Part shown: positions 1-10,240 of the stretch, in pieces
How the letters are laid out: each line of letters begins with the position of its first letter
Numbering within the stretch: position 1 is the first letter of the stretch
Source of the DNA: Cerrena zonata
Taxonomy: Eukaryota; Basidiomycota; Agaricomycetes; Polyporales; Cerrenaceae
Direction of reading: 5' to 3'
Length of the DNA: 64,000 bases
Assembly: GCA_038087015.1 (NCBI GenBank)
Contig: JASBNA010000024.1
Coordinates: 434,001-498,000 of the forward strand
Made by a program: the position numbers and the translations under genes
The notes under the pieces: model-generated
Database searches by the model: none
What the model was told of the DNA's origin: nothing
Seen by the model: the letters and a program-made list of their open reading frames with translations, nothing else

Positions 1-1271
1 AAGAGTCTTAATTTAGATCCATCAATTTATAATATCGATAAGATTTTTAACACCATTGATTATAAAAATGATGGGTATATAACGTATGATGAATTCAGAT
101 ATTTTTTAATTTTAATGCCTAGATTACATGGTTCAAGAATAAAAACTGCAATAACTTTCATCGCCGAAGAATTAGATTTATCATCCGATGGTGATGTCAC
201 TTTAATAAATCAATTTTTAAACGGATTTGGGTTTTTCTTAGCCGGTGGATTATCAGGAGTGGTTTCTCGTACTTGTACTGCACCATTTGATAGAATAAAA
301 ATCTTTTTAATTGCAAGAACTGATTTATCTTCCACTGTTTTGCATTCGAAAAAGGAAATTGCTAGACAAATTGCTAATGGTGCAAGTCAAAAAGTTGTAG
401 AAGAAGCTAGGAAAAAAATGGTTGCCGCTGAAGAGGCTGCTGCTAAACAAGCTGCTGAACATCCGAAAACTATTCGTAGTCCGATCATTCAAGCAGCAAG
501 AACTTTATGGAAACAAGGTGGTATTAAAACTTTTTATGTCGGTAATGGATTAAACGTTTTAAAAGTTTTCCCCGAATCAGCAATGAAATTTGGTTCTTTT
601 GAAGCAACTAAAAGATTCTTGGCTAAAATTGAAGGACTTGATGATACAACAAAATTATCGAAAGCTCTGACTTATTTAGCTGGTGGTTTAGGTGGTGTTT
701 GTGCTCAGTTTACTGTTTATCCAATCGATACCTTGAAATTCCGTTTACAATGTTCAAATATTGATTCTTCAATTAGAGGTAATGCTCTATTAATTAAAAC
801 TGCTAAAGATATGTTTAAAGAAGGCGGATTAAGAATATTTTATCGTGGTATATTTGTTGGTACAAGTGGTATATTCCCATATGCTGCTTTAGATTTAGGT
901 ACTTTTTCAACAATTAAAAAATGGTTGGTTAAAAGAGAAAGTAAAAAATACTCAATACCAGAAGATCATGTTAAATTACCAAACTATATGGTTTTAAGTT
1001 TAGGTGCATTATCAGGAACTTTTGGTGCTTCAGTTGTTTATCCAATAAATTTATTAAGAACAAGATTACAAGCTCAAGGTACTTATGCCCATCCTTATAG
1101 ATATGATGGATTCATTGATGTTTTACAAAAAACAATTGCAAGAGAAGGTTATCCTGGTTTATTCAAAGGTTTAGTCCAAATTTAGCTAAAGTTGCTCCAG
1201 CAGTTTCAATTAGTTATTTCATGTATGAAAATTTAAAACATATATTTAGATTAGATGAAACTTTAAAATAA
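1..1271 (+). CDS. SAL1: SAL1-like Ca2+-dependent ATP-Mg/Pi mitochondrial carrier, 5'-truncated, one frameshift
   Basis: Inner-membrane mitochondrial carrier expected to exchange ATP-Mg for phosphate under calcium control. The frame is open from base 1, so the N-terminus lies outside the window. Bases 58-93 encode an EF-hand loop (D-Y-K-N-D-G-Y-I-T-Y-D-E). Three carrier signatures follow: APFDRIK, YPIDTLKFR and YPINLLRTRLQ. The frame stops at 1183-1185 (TAG) after GLVQI. Reading on from 1176 in the next frame gives PNLAKVAPA and then a normal carrier C-terminus ending at TAA 1269-1271. One base therefore appears to be missing near 1174-1176; a CCC run read as CC would explain it. The gene is either intact in the organism or carries a loss of the last ~30 residues. 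The family assignment is secure; the break is seen directly. Confidence 0.87.
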
Positions 1272-1341
1272 TAATTTTTCTTTCTCTTCTACAAAATATT
1301 TATTTATTCCATTAAAATCACTATATTTATTATTAATATAT

Positions 1342-2142
1342 TTATCGTAAATATTCATTATATAAATCAAAACAAATAAATCCAATACTAACTTCACCAA
1401 TTGGAATAAATTTAGTCTTTTTCTTTTTATCAGATTTATCGTTATTTAATTTAATCCAATTTGATGGTATCAAGTCTTTGGAATTTTCACTAAAATTTAA
1501 ATCAATTGAATCACTAACATTAATTAATAATCGGAAAAAATTGTTATTATTATTATGGCTAGAGCTAAAATTATAATCATTTATTGGAACTTGTTGTAAT
1601 TGACTTTGTAATCTTTTCAATTCAATAACGTGTAGATATAGTATTGATTTGAATTGGGAATAGATTTCTTTCCAAGTAAATCCAGGTATATTTATAATTG
1701 ATGATTTTTCAATCGTATCTTCACTTCTATTTTGAAATGATTCATCAAGCAGATCTAATGACTTAACCGTTGATGATAAATCGATAAGTTTATCAAAATT
1801 AAGTTTATACTCTCTCATATTTTTGGTTGTCTTTTCATCATAAATAATTACAATCATCTTATTAACTTTGCCTCCTTCAACGTTTGATTTATTATGACCT
1901 CCTGCATTTTTACCTTCTTGTGACCCAAACACTAACACTTGAACAAATTCTTTTACAAAACTTTCAATATATTTATTAAAGTTCGGATTTCGTGATTCAA
2001 ATACTATTAAATCAAATGATTTAACCTTATCAAATATCTCAACTGGATATATTTCGTTATAGTATATGATTTGTATGATCCATACTTTTATAAACTCTTT
2101 TATAGCCAATATGACGTTGCCGGATGTCAACGGGAGCAGCAT
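1342..2142 (-). CDS. REV7: Rev7, HORMA-domain subunit of DNA polymerase zeta
   Basis: 266 residues (S. cerevisiae Rev7 has 245). The N-terminal half matches the HORMA fold of Rev7/MAD2L2: a helix IKEFIKVWIIQIIYYNEIYP followed by VEIFDKVKSFD and a NPNFNKYI segment. Known role: regulatory subunit binding Rev3 and Rev1 in error-prone translesion synthesis in the nucleus. The start ATG is at 2142-2140; codon 2 is CTG (probably Ser). It converges on the carrier gene with a 70-bp gap and is head-to-head with PMS1, another DNA-repair gene, across a 215-bp shared promoter. The C-terminal third is poorly conserved and Asn/Ser-rich. Confidence 0.85.
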   Translation of the reverse strand: MLLPLTSGNVILAIKEFIKVWIIQIIYYNEIYPVEIFDKVKSFDLIVFESRNPNFNKYIESFVKEFVQVLVFGSQEGKNAGGHNKSNVEGGKVNKMIVIIYDEKTTKNMREYKLNFDKLIDLSSTVKSLDLLDESFQNRSEDTIEKSSIINIPGFTWKEIYSQFKSILYLHVIELKRLQSQLQQVPINDYNFSSSHNNNNNFFRLLINVSDSIDLNFSENSKDLIPSNWIKLNNDKSDKKKKTKFIPIGEVSIGFICFDLYNEYLR

Positions 2143-2357
2143 TCTTATGTTTCCAATAGTGACATCGCTTACTCAACGTCCTGATTGAAGATAACCAAGA
2201 CAACTAGTAACAAATTCTCTCATTTTTTTTTTTTTAATCGATTGATTGAGACTCGATCTTTTCATCGCGTGTGATTGACTGACGCGCCTTTACGAAAGAT
2301 TCACTATTAATACTTGTAAATCATCATCCAAGGCAATTCTAATTGGGGCTGACCGTC
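2143..2357. promoter_or_regulatory. Bidirectional REV7/PMS1 promoter with two MCB-like ACGCG cores
   Basis: 215-bp region between divergently transcribed DNA-repair genes. It contains a T-tract near 2223-2235 and two MBF-type cores: CGCGT at 2266-2270 (within TCGCGTG) and ACGCG at 2282-2286. MCB elements drive G1/S expression of replication and repair genes in yeasts. That both genes are controlled by them is inference. Confidence 0.55.
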
Positions 2358-5192
2358 ATGACGATAGTGAATATAGGAGCAAGTGACATCCACAGAATCA
2401 CTTCGGGTCAAGTTATCACCGACTTGGTATCGGTTGTTAAAGAACTAGTTGAAAATAGTATTGATGCTGGCAGTAATAAGATTGATATAACTTATTCGAA
2501 TTATGGTTTGGATTTGATAGAGGTCACAGACGATGGTAGAGGTATTGATCCCGCTGATTTTGAGCTGGTCTGTTTGAAGCATCATACTTCTAAATTGAGT
2601 GATTTCAAGCAGTTGAGTGAAATTGGGGTGTCTACTCTTGGATTTAGAGGAGAAGCAATGAGCTCTCTATGTTCAATTGCAAGTTCTGTTATTGTAACCA
2701 CTTGTACGCCTAAACAATATCCTAGGGCAACTCAATTAGAATATAATCACATGGGGGTTTTGAAAAATAAAAAAGTTGTTGTAGGGGGATTGAAAGGTAC
2801 TAATGTTAAAATCACCAAGATGTTTGATAATCTTCCAGTTAGAAAGAAGAACTTGATTAAAAACTTGAAGAAAGAATTCCATAAATCGGTGAATTTCTTA
2901 ATGAATTATTTGATAATATATCCTAATATTAGGTTTACAATTTTTAATACTAACTCACAAGGTAGAAAACATTTATTAATGGGTACAAAAGGTGGACCAA
3001 AGACTACTATCTTAGATAATTTGATTAGCGTTTATGGAACAAATGGATCATATGGATTAGTTCCCCTTAATATTGAAGTTAATAACTTGGATATGAAACG
3101 ATTAAAGCTATACGATAATGATGAATCATCAAGTGGTAAGATGAACTTAAAATTTTCTGGTTATATATCTAATAGTTCGTTTGGATTAGGAAGATCATCA
3201 AGCGATCGACAATTTTTATTTGTTAATCAAAGACCGATTACCATGAAAAAGTATTTAAAAACAATTAATGAAGTTTACCGAAGTTTTAATCATATTCAAA
3301 ACCCGGTTATTGTACTAAATATTGAATTGGATTATAAATATCTCGATGTGAACGTTACTCCAGATAAAAGAATTGTTATGATACATAATGAAGAATTAAT
3401 AAATGAAGTATTACGAAATGAGTTAATTAATTTTTACCAAAAACAAATAACGGTTATTCCCAAGAACAGAAATTCTGAAATCACAATTAATGGAGAGAAA
3501 ATTCTGGTGTTGAGTCAGAGAGAAGATTTGTTGAAAAAGGGTGGGCTCAAAAAGGAGCCTACAAGAACGTTACATGGGGTACAGGTAAAGAAGGAAAAAG
3601 ATGATGAAAAAGATGATGAAAAAGATGATGAAAAAGATGATGAAAAAGATGATGAAAAAGATGGTGAAAAAGATGGTGAAAAAGATGATGAAAACGACAA
3701 AAGAGATGATGACGAATCGCAAGAAGAGAAAGAAGAACAAACACAAAAAGAACGAAAGGAGGTAGAACAAGCAGAAGCAGAGGATGAAGAGGAAGAGGAG
3801 GAAGAGGGAGAGGAAAAACAGCTAGAATCAGAACCAGAACCAGAACCAGAACCAGAGCAAGTTGAGAACAAGGCGAAAGAAGATCCGGAAGAAGATGCCA
3901 ATGAACAGCTTGTCGATCAACAGGACAATCTAGAAGGACACGAGTTAGAAGGAGCAGAAGACGAACAGATGGAAGAAGTACAAGAAGAAGAAGAAGAAGA
4001 ACAAGAACAAGAACAAGAAGCAGAAGCAGAAGAAGAAGAAGAAGTACAACAACAAGAAGAAGCTCAACAAGAAGAAGAAGCTCAACAAGAAGAAGAAGAA
4101 GAAGAAGAACAAGAAGAAGAACAAGAAGAAGAACAAGAAGACGAACTTGAGAAGATAAGTTCCGAAGAATTGGATGATATGTTACAAACCAAAAAACGAA
4201 GTCAAGGGTCGACACTTGATTTATCACAATTCATAAACACCAGTCACGAAACCTGTGAATGCAAGCACGACAACGAAGAAGACAAATTAAGAATAGAGAT
4301 TGGAGAACATGTGGAAGAAAGACAAGTGAAACGACCCCGTATAATGAAACAACGAGACGATATTGCCTTTGGAGAAGATGAGATCGAAGAAAAGCTAATA
4401 ATCAAGAAAGAAACAAGCGATGAAGTATATAGATTACAGAGTGAACTAAGGGTAGATCAAGACCAATGGGGAACGATGGTTTTACCCAAACTTGATGGGA
4501 AAACAAATATAAATAAGGTTAAAGTTGATGATATAAGCCACCGAGAAGAGGCGGAAGCCAAATTAAGTTATACGATTAAAAAGGAAGATTTTAAAGAAAT
4601 GCAAATAATTGGACAATTCAACTTAGGGTTCATCTTAGTGACTTTGAATAATCTGAATAACTTATTTATCATCGATCAGCATGCGTCGGATGAAAAATAC
4701 AATTATGAACGATATTTGAAAACAATAACATTCGATAAAAATACCCAATCCCTAATCAAAGAACAAACGATAGAATTGAACATTATTGATGAAATGATTG
4801 TGTTGGAAAATGTTGAAATATTTAAAAATAATGGCTTCATTATTAAATTTAATCAAGATGATATTCCTGGCCAAAGAATCAAATTAGTTTCTTTACCAGT
4901 GCTGAAACATACTAAATTTGATCTTAGTGATTTTAACGAAATCATTCATCTAATTAATGAGCACAAGTATTCCAATATTAAATGTACTAAATGGGAAAGA
5001 TTACTTGCCAGTAGAGCTTGCCGAACCAGTATCATGATTGGTCAATCATTATCCCATAAAAAAATGTCCAAAATCGTTTGCAACTTAAGTTCATTACAAA
5101 AACCTTGGAATTGTCCTCATGGCAGACCTACAATGAGACACTTGATTGAGTTACAGCAAATGCCGCAATTCAATCAAGATTACAAATTGTAA
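2358..5192 (+). CDS. PMS1: Pms1, MutL-alpha mismatch-repair ATPase/endonuclease subunit
   Basis: 944 residues from the first ATG (2358); the open frame extends five codons further upstream but has no ATG there. N-terminal GHKL ATPase: catalytic Glu32 in ELVENSIDAG, DDGRG at ~58-62 and GFRGEA at 95-100. The C-terminal endonuclease domain has DQHA-x2-E-x4-E (from ~773), an ACR motif (~887) and CPHGRP (~920), the metal-binding set typical of Pms1/PMS2, not Mlh1. Residues ~410-600 are an exceptionally long Lys/Asp/Glu/Gln linker built from short tandem repeats. Known role: partner of Mlh1, nicking the daughter strand after MutS binding. Longer than S. cerevisiae Pms1 (873), mainly because of this linker. 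Confidence 0.95.
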   Translation: MTIVNIGASDIHRITSGQVITDLVSVVKELVENSIDAGSNKIDITYSNYGLDLIEVTDDGRGIDPADFELVCLKHHTSKLSDFKQLSEIGVSTLGFRGEAMSSLCSIASSVIVTTCTPKQYPRATQLEYNHMGVLKNKKVVVGGLKGTNVKITKMFDNLPVRKKNLIKNLKKEFHKSVNFLMNYLIIYPNIRFTIFNTNSQGRKHLLMGTKGGPKTTILDNLISVYGTNGSYGLVPLNIEVNNLDMKRLKLYDNDESSSGKMNLKFSGYISNSSFGLGRSSSDRQFLFVNQRPITMKKYLKTINEVYRSFNHIQNPVIVLNIELDYKYLDVNVTPDKRIVMIHNEELINEVLRNELINFYQKQITVIPKNRNSEITINGEKILVLSQREDLLKKGGLKKEPTRTLHGVQVKKEKDDEKDDEKDDEKDDEKDDEKDGEKDGEKDDENDKRDDDESQEEKEEQTQKERKEVEQAEAEDEEEEEEEGEEKQLESEPEPEPEPEQVENKAKEDPEEDANEQLVDQQDNLEGHELEGAEDEQMEEVQEEEEEEQEQEQEAEAEEEEEVQQQEEAQQEEEAQQEEEEEEEQEEEQEEEQEDELEKISSEELDDMLQTKKRSQGSTLDLSQFINTSHETCECKHDNEEDKLRIEIGEHVEERQVKRPRIMKQRDDIAFGEDEIEEKLIIKKETSDEVYRLQSELRVDQDQWGTMVLPKLDGKTNINKVKVDDISHREEAEAKLSYTIKKEDFKEMQIIGQFNLGFILVTLNNLNNLFIIDQHASDEKYNYERYLKTITFDKNTQSLIKEQTIELNIIDEMIVLENVEIFKNNGFIIKFNQDDIPGQRIKLVSLPVLKHTKFDLSDFNEIIHLINEHKYSNIKCTKWERLLASRACRTSIMIGQSLSHKKMSKIVCNLSSLQKPWNCPHGRPTMRHLIELQQMPQFNQDYKL
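3597..3692. repeat. 12-bp tandem repeat inside PMS1 (KDDE units)
   Basis: About eight tandem copies of AAAGATGATGAA with small variants (GGTGAA in two), encoding KDDE/KDGE units. They keep the PMS1 frame because the period is a multiple of three. A second low-complexity tract of GAA/CAA codons follows at ~3960-4140. Both lie in the disordered linker between the ATPase and endonuclease domains. Confidence 0.85.
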
Positions 5193-5716
5193 TCGGACCC
5201 TATACCCCTTTGTGTTCCTCCTAATCTCTCTCTACAAGTTTTAGCGAGTAACAACAATTCTTATATTGTCACTTTTTTGACGTATGATGACTGTAGAACA
5301 GCATGCCGTTTGTAAATCCAACAAATGGATATATCTTGGTATTGTACCAATCTGTTATTCTTGCAACCTCTCAACAATGCTATGCCTGAAATACCCTACA
5401 TCTTTTTGCGCTTCTGGCTGTTTGCTCATTTATTCTCTTTAGTGTAGCCAATTTCATTGTTTTCTCTTTTTCTTTCGGTAATTTTGCTTTCTCACTAAAT
5501 ACCCCAACATCTGTTTTGACAGATTTATATATAGACTCACCCTATATCCATCCATATATCTGTAGATTCTTTTCTTCTATCCATCCATCTACTTCCCTCT
5601 CTATATCTATGAAAAGATTCACCCACATCTACTGCTAAACGTCTACAATTAGGGAGTCGCTGCATTTTACTGTGTCCTGTGCTTTCTTTTTTTGTCTTCT
5701 TTTTCTTTTTTGTTCG

Positions 5717-5749
<33 letters not shown>

Positions 5750-5886
5750 TTCGGTGTGTAAAAATACCAATCACATCGACTGATTACGTTTTTTTTTCCT
5801 AAAAAATACCTGTCACATTGACATTTTCTACTATTCCTTTCTCTTCAAACTATCGCTTACCGTCCCCGTCGATTGATTACCCTTCA
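5193..5886. other. Intergenic region, PMS1 3' end to Zn2Cys6 gene promoter
   Basis: About 690 bp of pyrimidine-rich sequence with a pure T run around 5720-5748 and a TATATATA element near 5526. No conserved open frame: a 77-codon antisense frame here is poly-lysine from the T tract. Probably the promoter and 5' leader of the downstream regulator. Confidence 0.5.
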
Positions 5887-8800
5887 ATGTCAAATATCAT
5901 GAACCTGCCATTCGAGCAGGACCGGAGCCAAGATAATAAACAGGGCCCGCCGCAAAATGAATACCAGCAATCACAAAACGTTCAATACCAACCGCTATAT
6001 CGACAACCGGTGTACTATCAACAGCCGCCCTACTATCCACCACAGGTCCCATCCCAGGTCCCTCAGATACCTCAGCAACAGATACCTCAGCAGCAGATAC
6101 CGCAGCAGCAGATACCGCAGCAGCAGATACCACAACGCCCATTCGGTCAAGAGTTCCAACAGCCGTATCCGTTAGTAAACGAACGGAGAAGTCGAAGATC
6201 CCATAAGAATTCAAGAGATGGATGCCCCAATTGCAAGAAACGTCGAGTTAAATGTACAGAAGAACTACCTTCGTGTGCAAATTGTACCAAGAAGAAGTAC
6301 CGCTGTGGCTACTTGGACTTTCCTGCTGATAAACTTGAGGCAATTAGAAAGAAGAATGAAATAAAAGACCGGGAAAGTGTTCCTGAATCAAATTTGAGTG
6401 GCAGTAGTACTCCTTCTGTTAAAACCCTCTCATCTAATGCAACCCCCAATCTTAGAACGGGTCAAGTTGATGAAGGATTTAATAATGATTCTTTAGAACA
6501 AAAACAAGAATCCATACCGTCAAATAATAAATCTCTGCAATTACAACAACCAATTTTGGAGAATTTTCAAACAAATCAACCATTTATAAATATTGAGGAT
6601 TTACGTAAATACGTTTATACTAATTCTTTTATTAAAGTGGCTCAAGATATGAATTGGAACTCTTTATTAGAAAATAGTGATTTCAATTCTTTACAAATCC
6701 CAAGATTCAAACCTTCAAATGGAAATAATGATAATTTTAATGATTTTTTCAATAATTCTTCCAATCATCAACCTTTGTTAGGGGATCCCTTAAATCGTTA
6801 TGATTCTATGCACCTGGATGATTATCAAAGTCAAATGAATTCTCTAATGATCGATAATCCTAAGGAAGTGTATCAACCGTATCCAAATGAATCCCAACCA
6901 AATCAATACATTTCAAATTTAAAACGACCTCGACAACCTGAAGAATCTGAACAGCCCCAGGAACATCAACACGAACAACACGAACAGCATCAACACGAAC
7001 AACACGAACAGCATCAACACGAACAACACGAACAGCATCACCATCAACAGCAACTCCAGCAACTCCAACAGTATCAACATTTTGATGAAACTCTTGAAAG
7101 CTATCTACATCCCAAAACAAACACCTCAACTACAATACCTCATGGCCCTCTACCAAATGCCATAATTAAACCTATTAATTTCCCCAAGATTGAAGTTGAT
7201 TCAAAATTGAAAAACGTTTTCTTACAAAGATATCTTGATTTGAATAATCATGATTCTTCAATCGTTGGTTTAATAAATGAAGAATATGAACACTCTTTCC
7301 AACCCGTTTGGAATAATAAATTATCACATAATTTTTGGACCACAGTTTTCAATCAATCAGTTGTTCTAAATGTTTATTTTTCATTTTTCATGGATCGTTC
7401 CCTTAATTTCCTATTAAAAGTTTGCAGTGTTGTTGTTCACGGTGATAGTTTTATAACTAATTTAGATGATCCAAGTGATAGTGGTGGATATTCTTCAAAT
7501 TCATCTAAAGCATCAACACCAAAATCACCTGAAGCAGTAATGAAAAAAGTTACCGAAACGAGTAAATTTAGTAAACATGATTTAAATGTTTTAACTAAAA
7601 AATCGTTTTCATATTATGGTAAATTAATAAGTGACTTAAGAGCATCTTTAAGTACATTTCATATTGAATTTTCAACTAAGATATCATTATTTTCTGCTTG
7701 GTCATCATTTATTCATTCCCATTCCACGGTTGACACCATTAGTTTATTATATAATGGTACAGCCTTATTATTTTCCAAGATTTTAAACGAAGCAAATCTG
7801 ATAAATGATGTAACTCCAACAATACAAGTTCTGATGGAAATTTTCCATACTCATTGTTTAACCTCAAAAGTTCCTGATTATAAATTTGATGTTATATATG
7901 AAATTCATGATTATTTTATCCAATTCAAAACGTTATGTGAATCATTAATGGATTCAAAATTCAAACTAGAAGATTGTTTAAAACGTAAAACCAAGGTTAA
8001 TAAACGTCGGAAACCAACTCCCCTGTTATTTAGTCAACAAGATGAAAAACCAGAAAAAATCGATGAGTATGATGATCAATATGATGATGAAGATGAATAT
8101 TTGGAATTAAGTATCAAACAATTCTTGAATGATAAATTATTTCATCACGATTTGAATGAATTAGAAAAATTTTTAGATAAATTCATTAAAGAATATTATC
8201 CAAATATAATTAAAATTAATGAACAATATTCTAAGAAATATGGTTATATTGATCAAAATATTCATTATGTTTCATTTAGTTTAGTATTTGAATTATTAAA
8301 TCATTGGTTTAGAATTTTCCCCAGTGAAGTTATTTCAATTGGAAGTAAAATGAATCCGTTTAAAAAAACATTTTTCTTATTTTTTTCTGCTTTAGGTAGA
8401 TCACTCAATCATATTATTCCTCCAATAAGAAGTTTGATGTTGGTTGATCCATGTCATGTTTTTTGTCCTAAACTTGATTTTGATTTTGGTTTATATCAAA
8501 TTAAAAAATTTAATGATTTAGTTATTGATGAAAATCAAACTAATTTGAAAAAATTTAATCAATTCAATTTATTAAATGAAATGTCAATGAATTTATTAAG
8601 AATGGTTCATTTTTTCGATAATCGATTATTATTTTATTCTTACTACTTATCTACCAGTTCTGCACTTGAAGAACCATACTTGAAAAATGTCGAACCAATT
8701 GACATTTCCTATAGGGATGTTTTACAAATAATACCTCCTAAGTTGGATTGTAAAGAAAAATTCATTGAAAAATTTAATGATGATTTCATTCATTTAGCAA

Positions 8801-9090
8801 GTTATCCACAATTTGAAAGATTTTTCTCGATCAAAGACTTAGTTCATCAATTCAATACCGAACTATACAGACAGGAAAATAGTTTCCAAGAAAACTTATC
8901 TTTTAATTATCAAGCAGGATGTTTAAATAAAGACTTCAATACTCAAGCCATTCTCCGTGATATTCATCAAATTGAAAAACAGAGGTGGGAAGAAAGTAAG
9001 CCGGACATTGACAGAACAAGACTTCGTATGCATTACTTTGAATTGGGCAGGCGAGAAATCCTGAAATGCTTACAGTATAGACGTCGTTAG
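5887..9090 (+). CDS. Zn2Cys6 fungal transcription factor (paralogue A of a three-gene family in this window)
   Basis: 1067 residues from the ATG at 5887; the open frame begins upstream with a TTG, which I do not use. Zn2Cys6 cluster: Cys113, 116, 123, 130, 133 and 140 in GCPNCKKRRVKC...CANCTKKKYRCGYLDF, preceded by a basic HKNSR arm. The N-terminus is Gln/Pro-rich with five IPQQQ repeats. A second Gln/His tract (HEQHEQHQ units) lies around residues 360-400. The C-terminal ~600 residues form a helical regulatory region with segments alignable by eye to those of the genes at 10241 and 20237 (for example S-Y-Y-G-K-L-I-S-D-L-R against H-Y-A-T-V-I-K-G-M-R). Target genes are unknown. The class is certain; no named orthologue is assigned. 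Confidence 0.9.
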   Translation: MSNIMNLPFEQDRSQDNKQGPPQNEYQQSQNVQYQPLYRQPVYYQQPPYYPPQVPSQVPQIPQQQIPQQQIPQQQIPQQQIPQRPFGQEFQQPYPLVNERRSRRSHKNSRDGCPNCKKRRVKCTEELPSCANCTKKKYRCGYLDFPADKLEAIRKKNEIKDRESVPESNLSGSSTPSVKTLSSNATPNLRTGQVDEGFNNDSLEQKQESIPSNNKSLQLQQPILENFQTNQPFINIEDLRKYVYTNSFIKVAQDMNWNSLLENSDFNSLQIPRFKPSNGNNDNFNDFFNNSSNHQPLLGDPLNRYDSMHLDDYQSQMNSLMIDNPKEVYQPYPNESQPNQYISNLKRPRQPEESEQPQEHQHEQHEQHQHEQHEQHQHEQHEQHHHQQQLQQLQQYQHFDETLESYLHPKTNTSTTIPHGPLPNAIIKPINFPKIEVDSKLKNVFLQRYLDLNNHDSSIVGLINEEYEHSFQPVWNNKLSHNFWTTVFNQSVVLNVYFSFFMDRSLNFLLKVCSVVVHGDSFITNLDDPSDSGGYSSNSSKASTPKSPEAVMKKVTETSKFSKHDLNVLTKKSFSYYGKLISDLRASLSTFHIEFSTKISLFSAWSSFIHSHSTVDTISLLYNGTALLFSKILNEANLINDVTPTIQVLMEIFHTHCLTSKVPDYKFDVIYEIHDYFIQFKTLCESLMDSKFKLEDCLKRKTKVNKRRKPTPLLFSQQDEKPEKIDEYDDQYDDEDEYLELSIKQFLNDKLFHHDLNELEKFLDKFIKEYYPNIIKINEQYSKKYGYIDQNIHYVSFSLVFELLNHWFRIFPSEVISIGSKMNPFKKTFFLFFSALGRSLNHIIPPIRSLMLVDPCHVFCPKLDFDFGLYQIKKFNDLVIDENQTNLKKFNQFNLLNEMSMNLLRMVHFFDNRLLFYSYYLSTSSALEEPYLKNVEPIDISYRDVLQIIPPKLDCKEKFIEKFNDDFIHLASYPQFERFFSIKDLVHQFNTELYRQENSFQENLSFNYQAGCLNKDFNTQAILRDIHQIEKQRWEESKPDIDRTRLRMHYFELGRREILKCLQYRRR
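6067..6135. repeat. 15-bp coding repeat (IPQQQ units)
   Basis: Nearly perfect tandem copies of a 15-bp unit (ATACCTCAGCAGCAG and variants) encoding IPQQQ in the N-terminal Gln/Pro region of the transcription factor. Codon-synonymous changes between copies (CCT/CCG, CAG/CAA) show they have diverged since amplification. Confidence 0.75.
6964..7035. repeat. 24-bp x 3 coding repeat (Gln/His/Glu)
   Basis: Three identical tandem 24-bp units, each starting CATCAACACGAAC and encoding HQHEQHEQ. Perfect identity over 72 bp points to recent expansion. Frame-preserving, in a presumably disordered segment. Confidence 0.85.
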
Positions 9091-10240
9091 TTCTTGACAA
9101 TCTTGTGTTCTGTTCTTTTTTTTTTTTTTTTTTTTTTTCTTCTTTTTGTTCTTTATTCATTGAAAAGGACTTCTTGTCTTTATCTACGTTTTTTCTTTTT
9201 TTTTCTTTTTTTTCTTTTTTGTTTCGACCTTCTCCTTCTCTGCAAATAATCTTAATTATCATCGACGATTGACGATCATGTAGTGAGTCCGAGAATTTCC
9301 TGACCAGAATCGTAAAAAAAAAATAGAATATTCGTTAACTTGTTATCGTCAAGGAAACATTACCACCTTCTACATTTTGTAATCCCTTTATCCGTTTTCT
9401 TGCAACAGAAGAACAACACAACTAAGAATCACCACGGAGAAACTCACTGAAAGAAGCATTGCCAAACATACGTTTGGTTTCTTGGAAGATCGAAGCTAAA
9501 GCCTATAAACAACGATCGGAAAACCGATGCGACTTTCCGGGGCACGGTGATTACATGCATATTACATAGCAGGTGATGAGGCAGATTCTTAGATCAAAGG
9601 CAGAAATTCTTGTTTCCTATAAAGTTTGAATCTTTGCCGATGTAATGAGCCAGCTTTATGTATAACGAGCTATTTCACCGATACTAGTATGAAAGCCGTA
9701 GAGACTGGTAGGTTTTAAGGTTTTTTTTTCTTTTTTTCTTTTTTTATTTTGCTGTTGTCGAAGATCTAAAAGAATGTCTTATGACTCAGGAGAATGACCA
9801 AAAGAACAAGGACAAAACCTTAAGAAAATGGCTATGTATTCCAGAAAAGCCTTCGTTTAACGATGGCAATATCCGTAAGTGCAAGGCTGCCATTAAGTCC
9901 TATTGGGACATCTGAAATTTTGAGTGAAATCAAGTTAGTAATGAAAGACTAAAAATCGCATTTGAATTTTTTTATTTTTGATTTGTTAGTGTAAAACGGC
10001 GATGAACAGACACGACTAAGGGTTTTTTCTTTTATATAGTCATAAGGAACAATTTTTTTAAGACATATAGTGTAATAATTTGCTTTTGGCTAGATAAGTA
10101 TAAGGTTTAGGGCTAAGTGATATACCTGTTTCTGTTTCGGGTTCATTTTGCTTCCAGGTATTCGTTTTCTTGCTAGTTCAGCCATTTATATATCGAGTAT
10201 TATCCAAGATTTTCCCGAGTTTTTAAGGATTTGACAGACT
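9091..10240. other. 1.15-kb intergenic region upstream of the DBD-less regulator
   Basis: No convincing gene on either strand. T-rich tracts at ~9117-9138 and ~9720-9750. A hairpin-like inverted repeat ATCGG-AAAA-CCGAT at 9515-9528 contains CGG-N4-CCG (9517-9526), a geometry typical of Zn2Cys6 dimer sites. The element TTTATATATCG near 10185-10195 may serve as the TATA box of the gene at 10241. I looked here for a lost zinc-cluster exon and saw no Cys-rich frame. Confidence 0.5.

Noticed and set aside
3515..4227. Antisense frames rich in Ser, Phe or Leu opposite PMS1
   Set aside because: They are readings of the GAA/GAT repeat linker on the other strand; PMS1 is a well-supported gene in this interval.
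5537..5770. 77-codon antisense frame with a lysine run
   Set aside because: Composition comes from the T tract at 5720-5748; no family signature.
8936..9262. 108-codon antisense lysine-rich frame at the 3' end of the Zn2Cys6 gene
   Set aside because: Overlaps a real gene end and T-rich terminator-like sequence.
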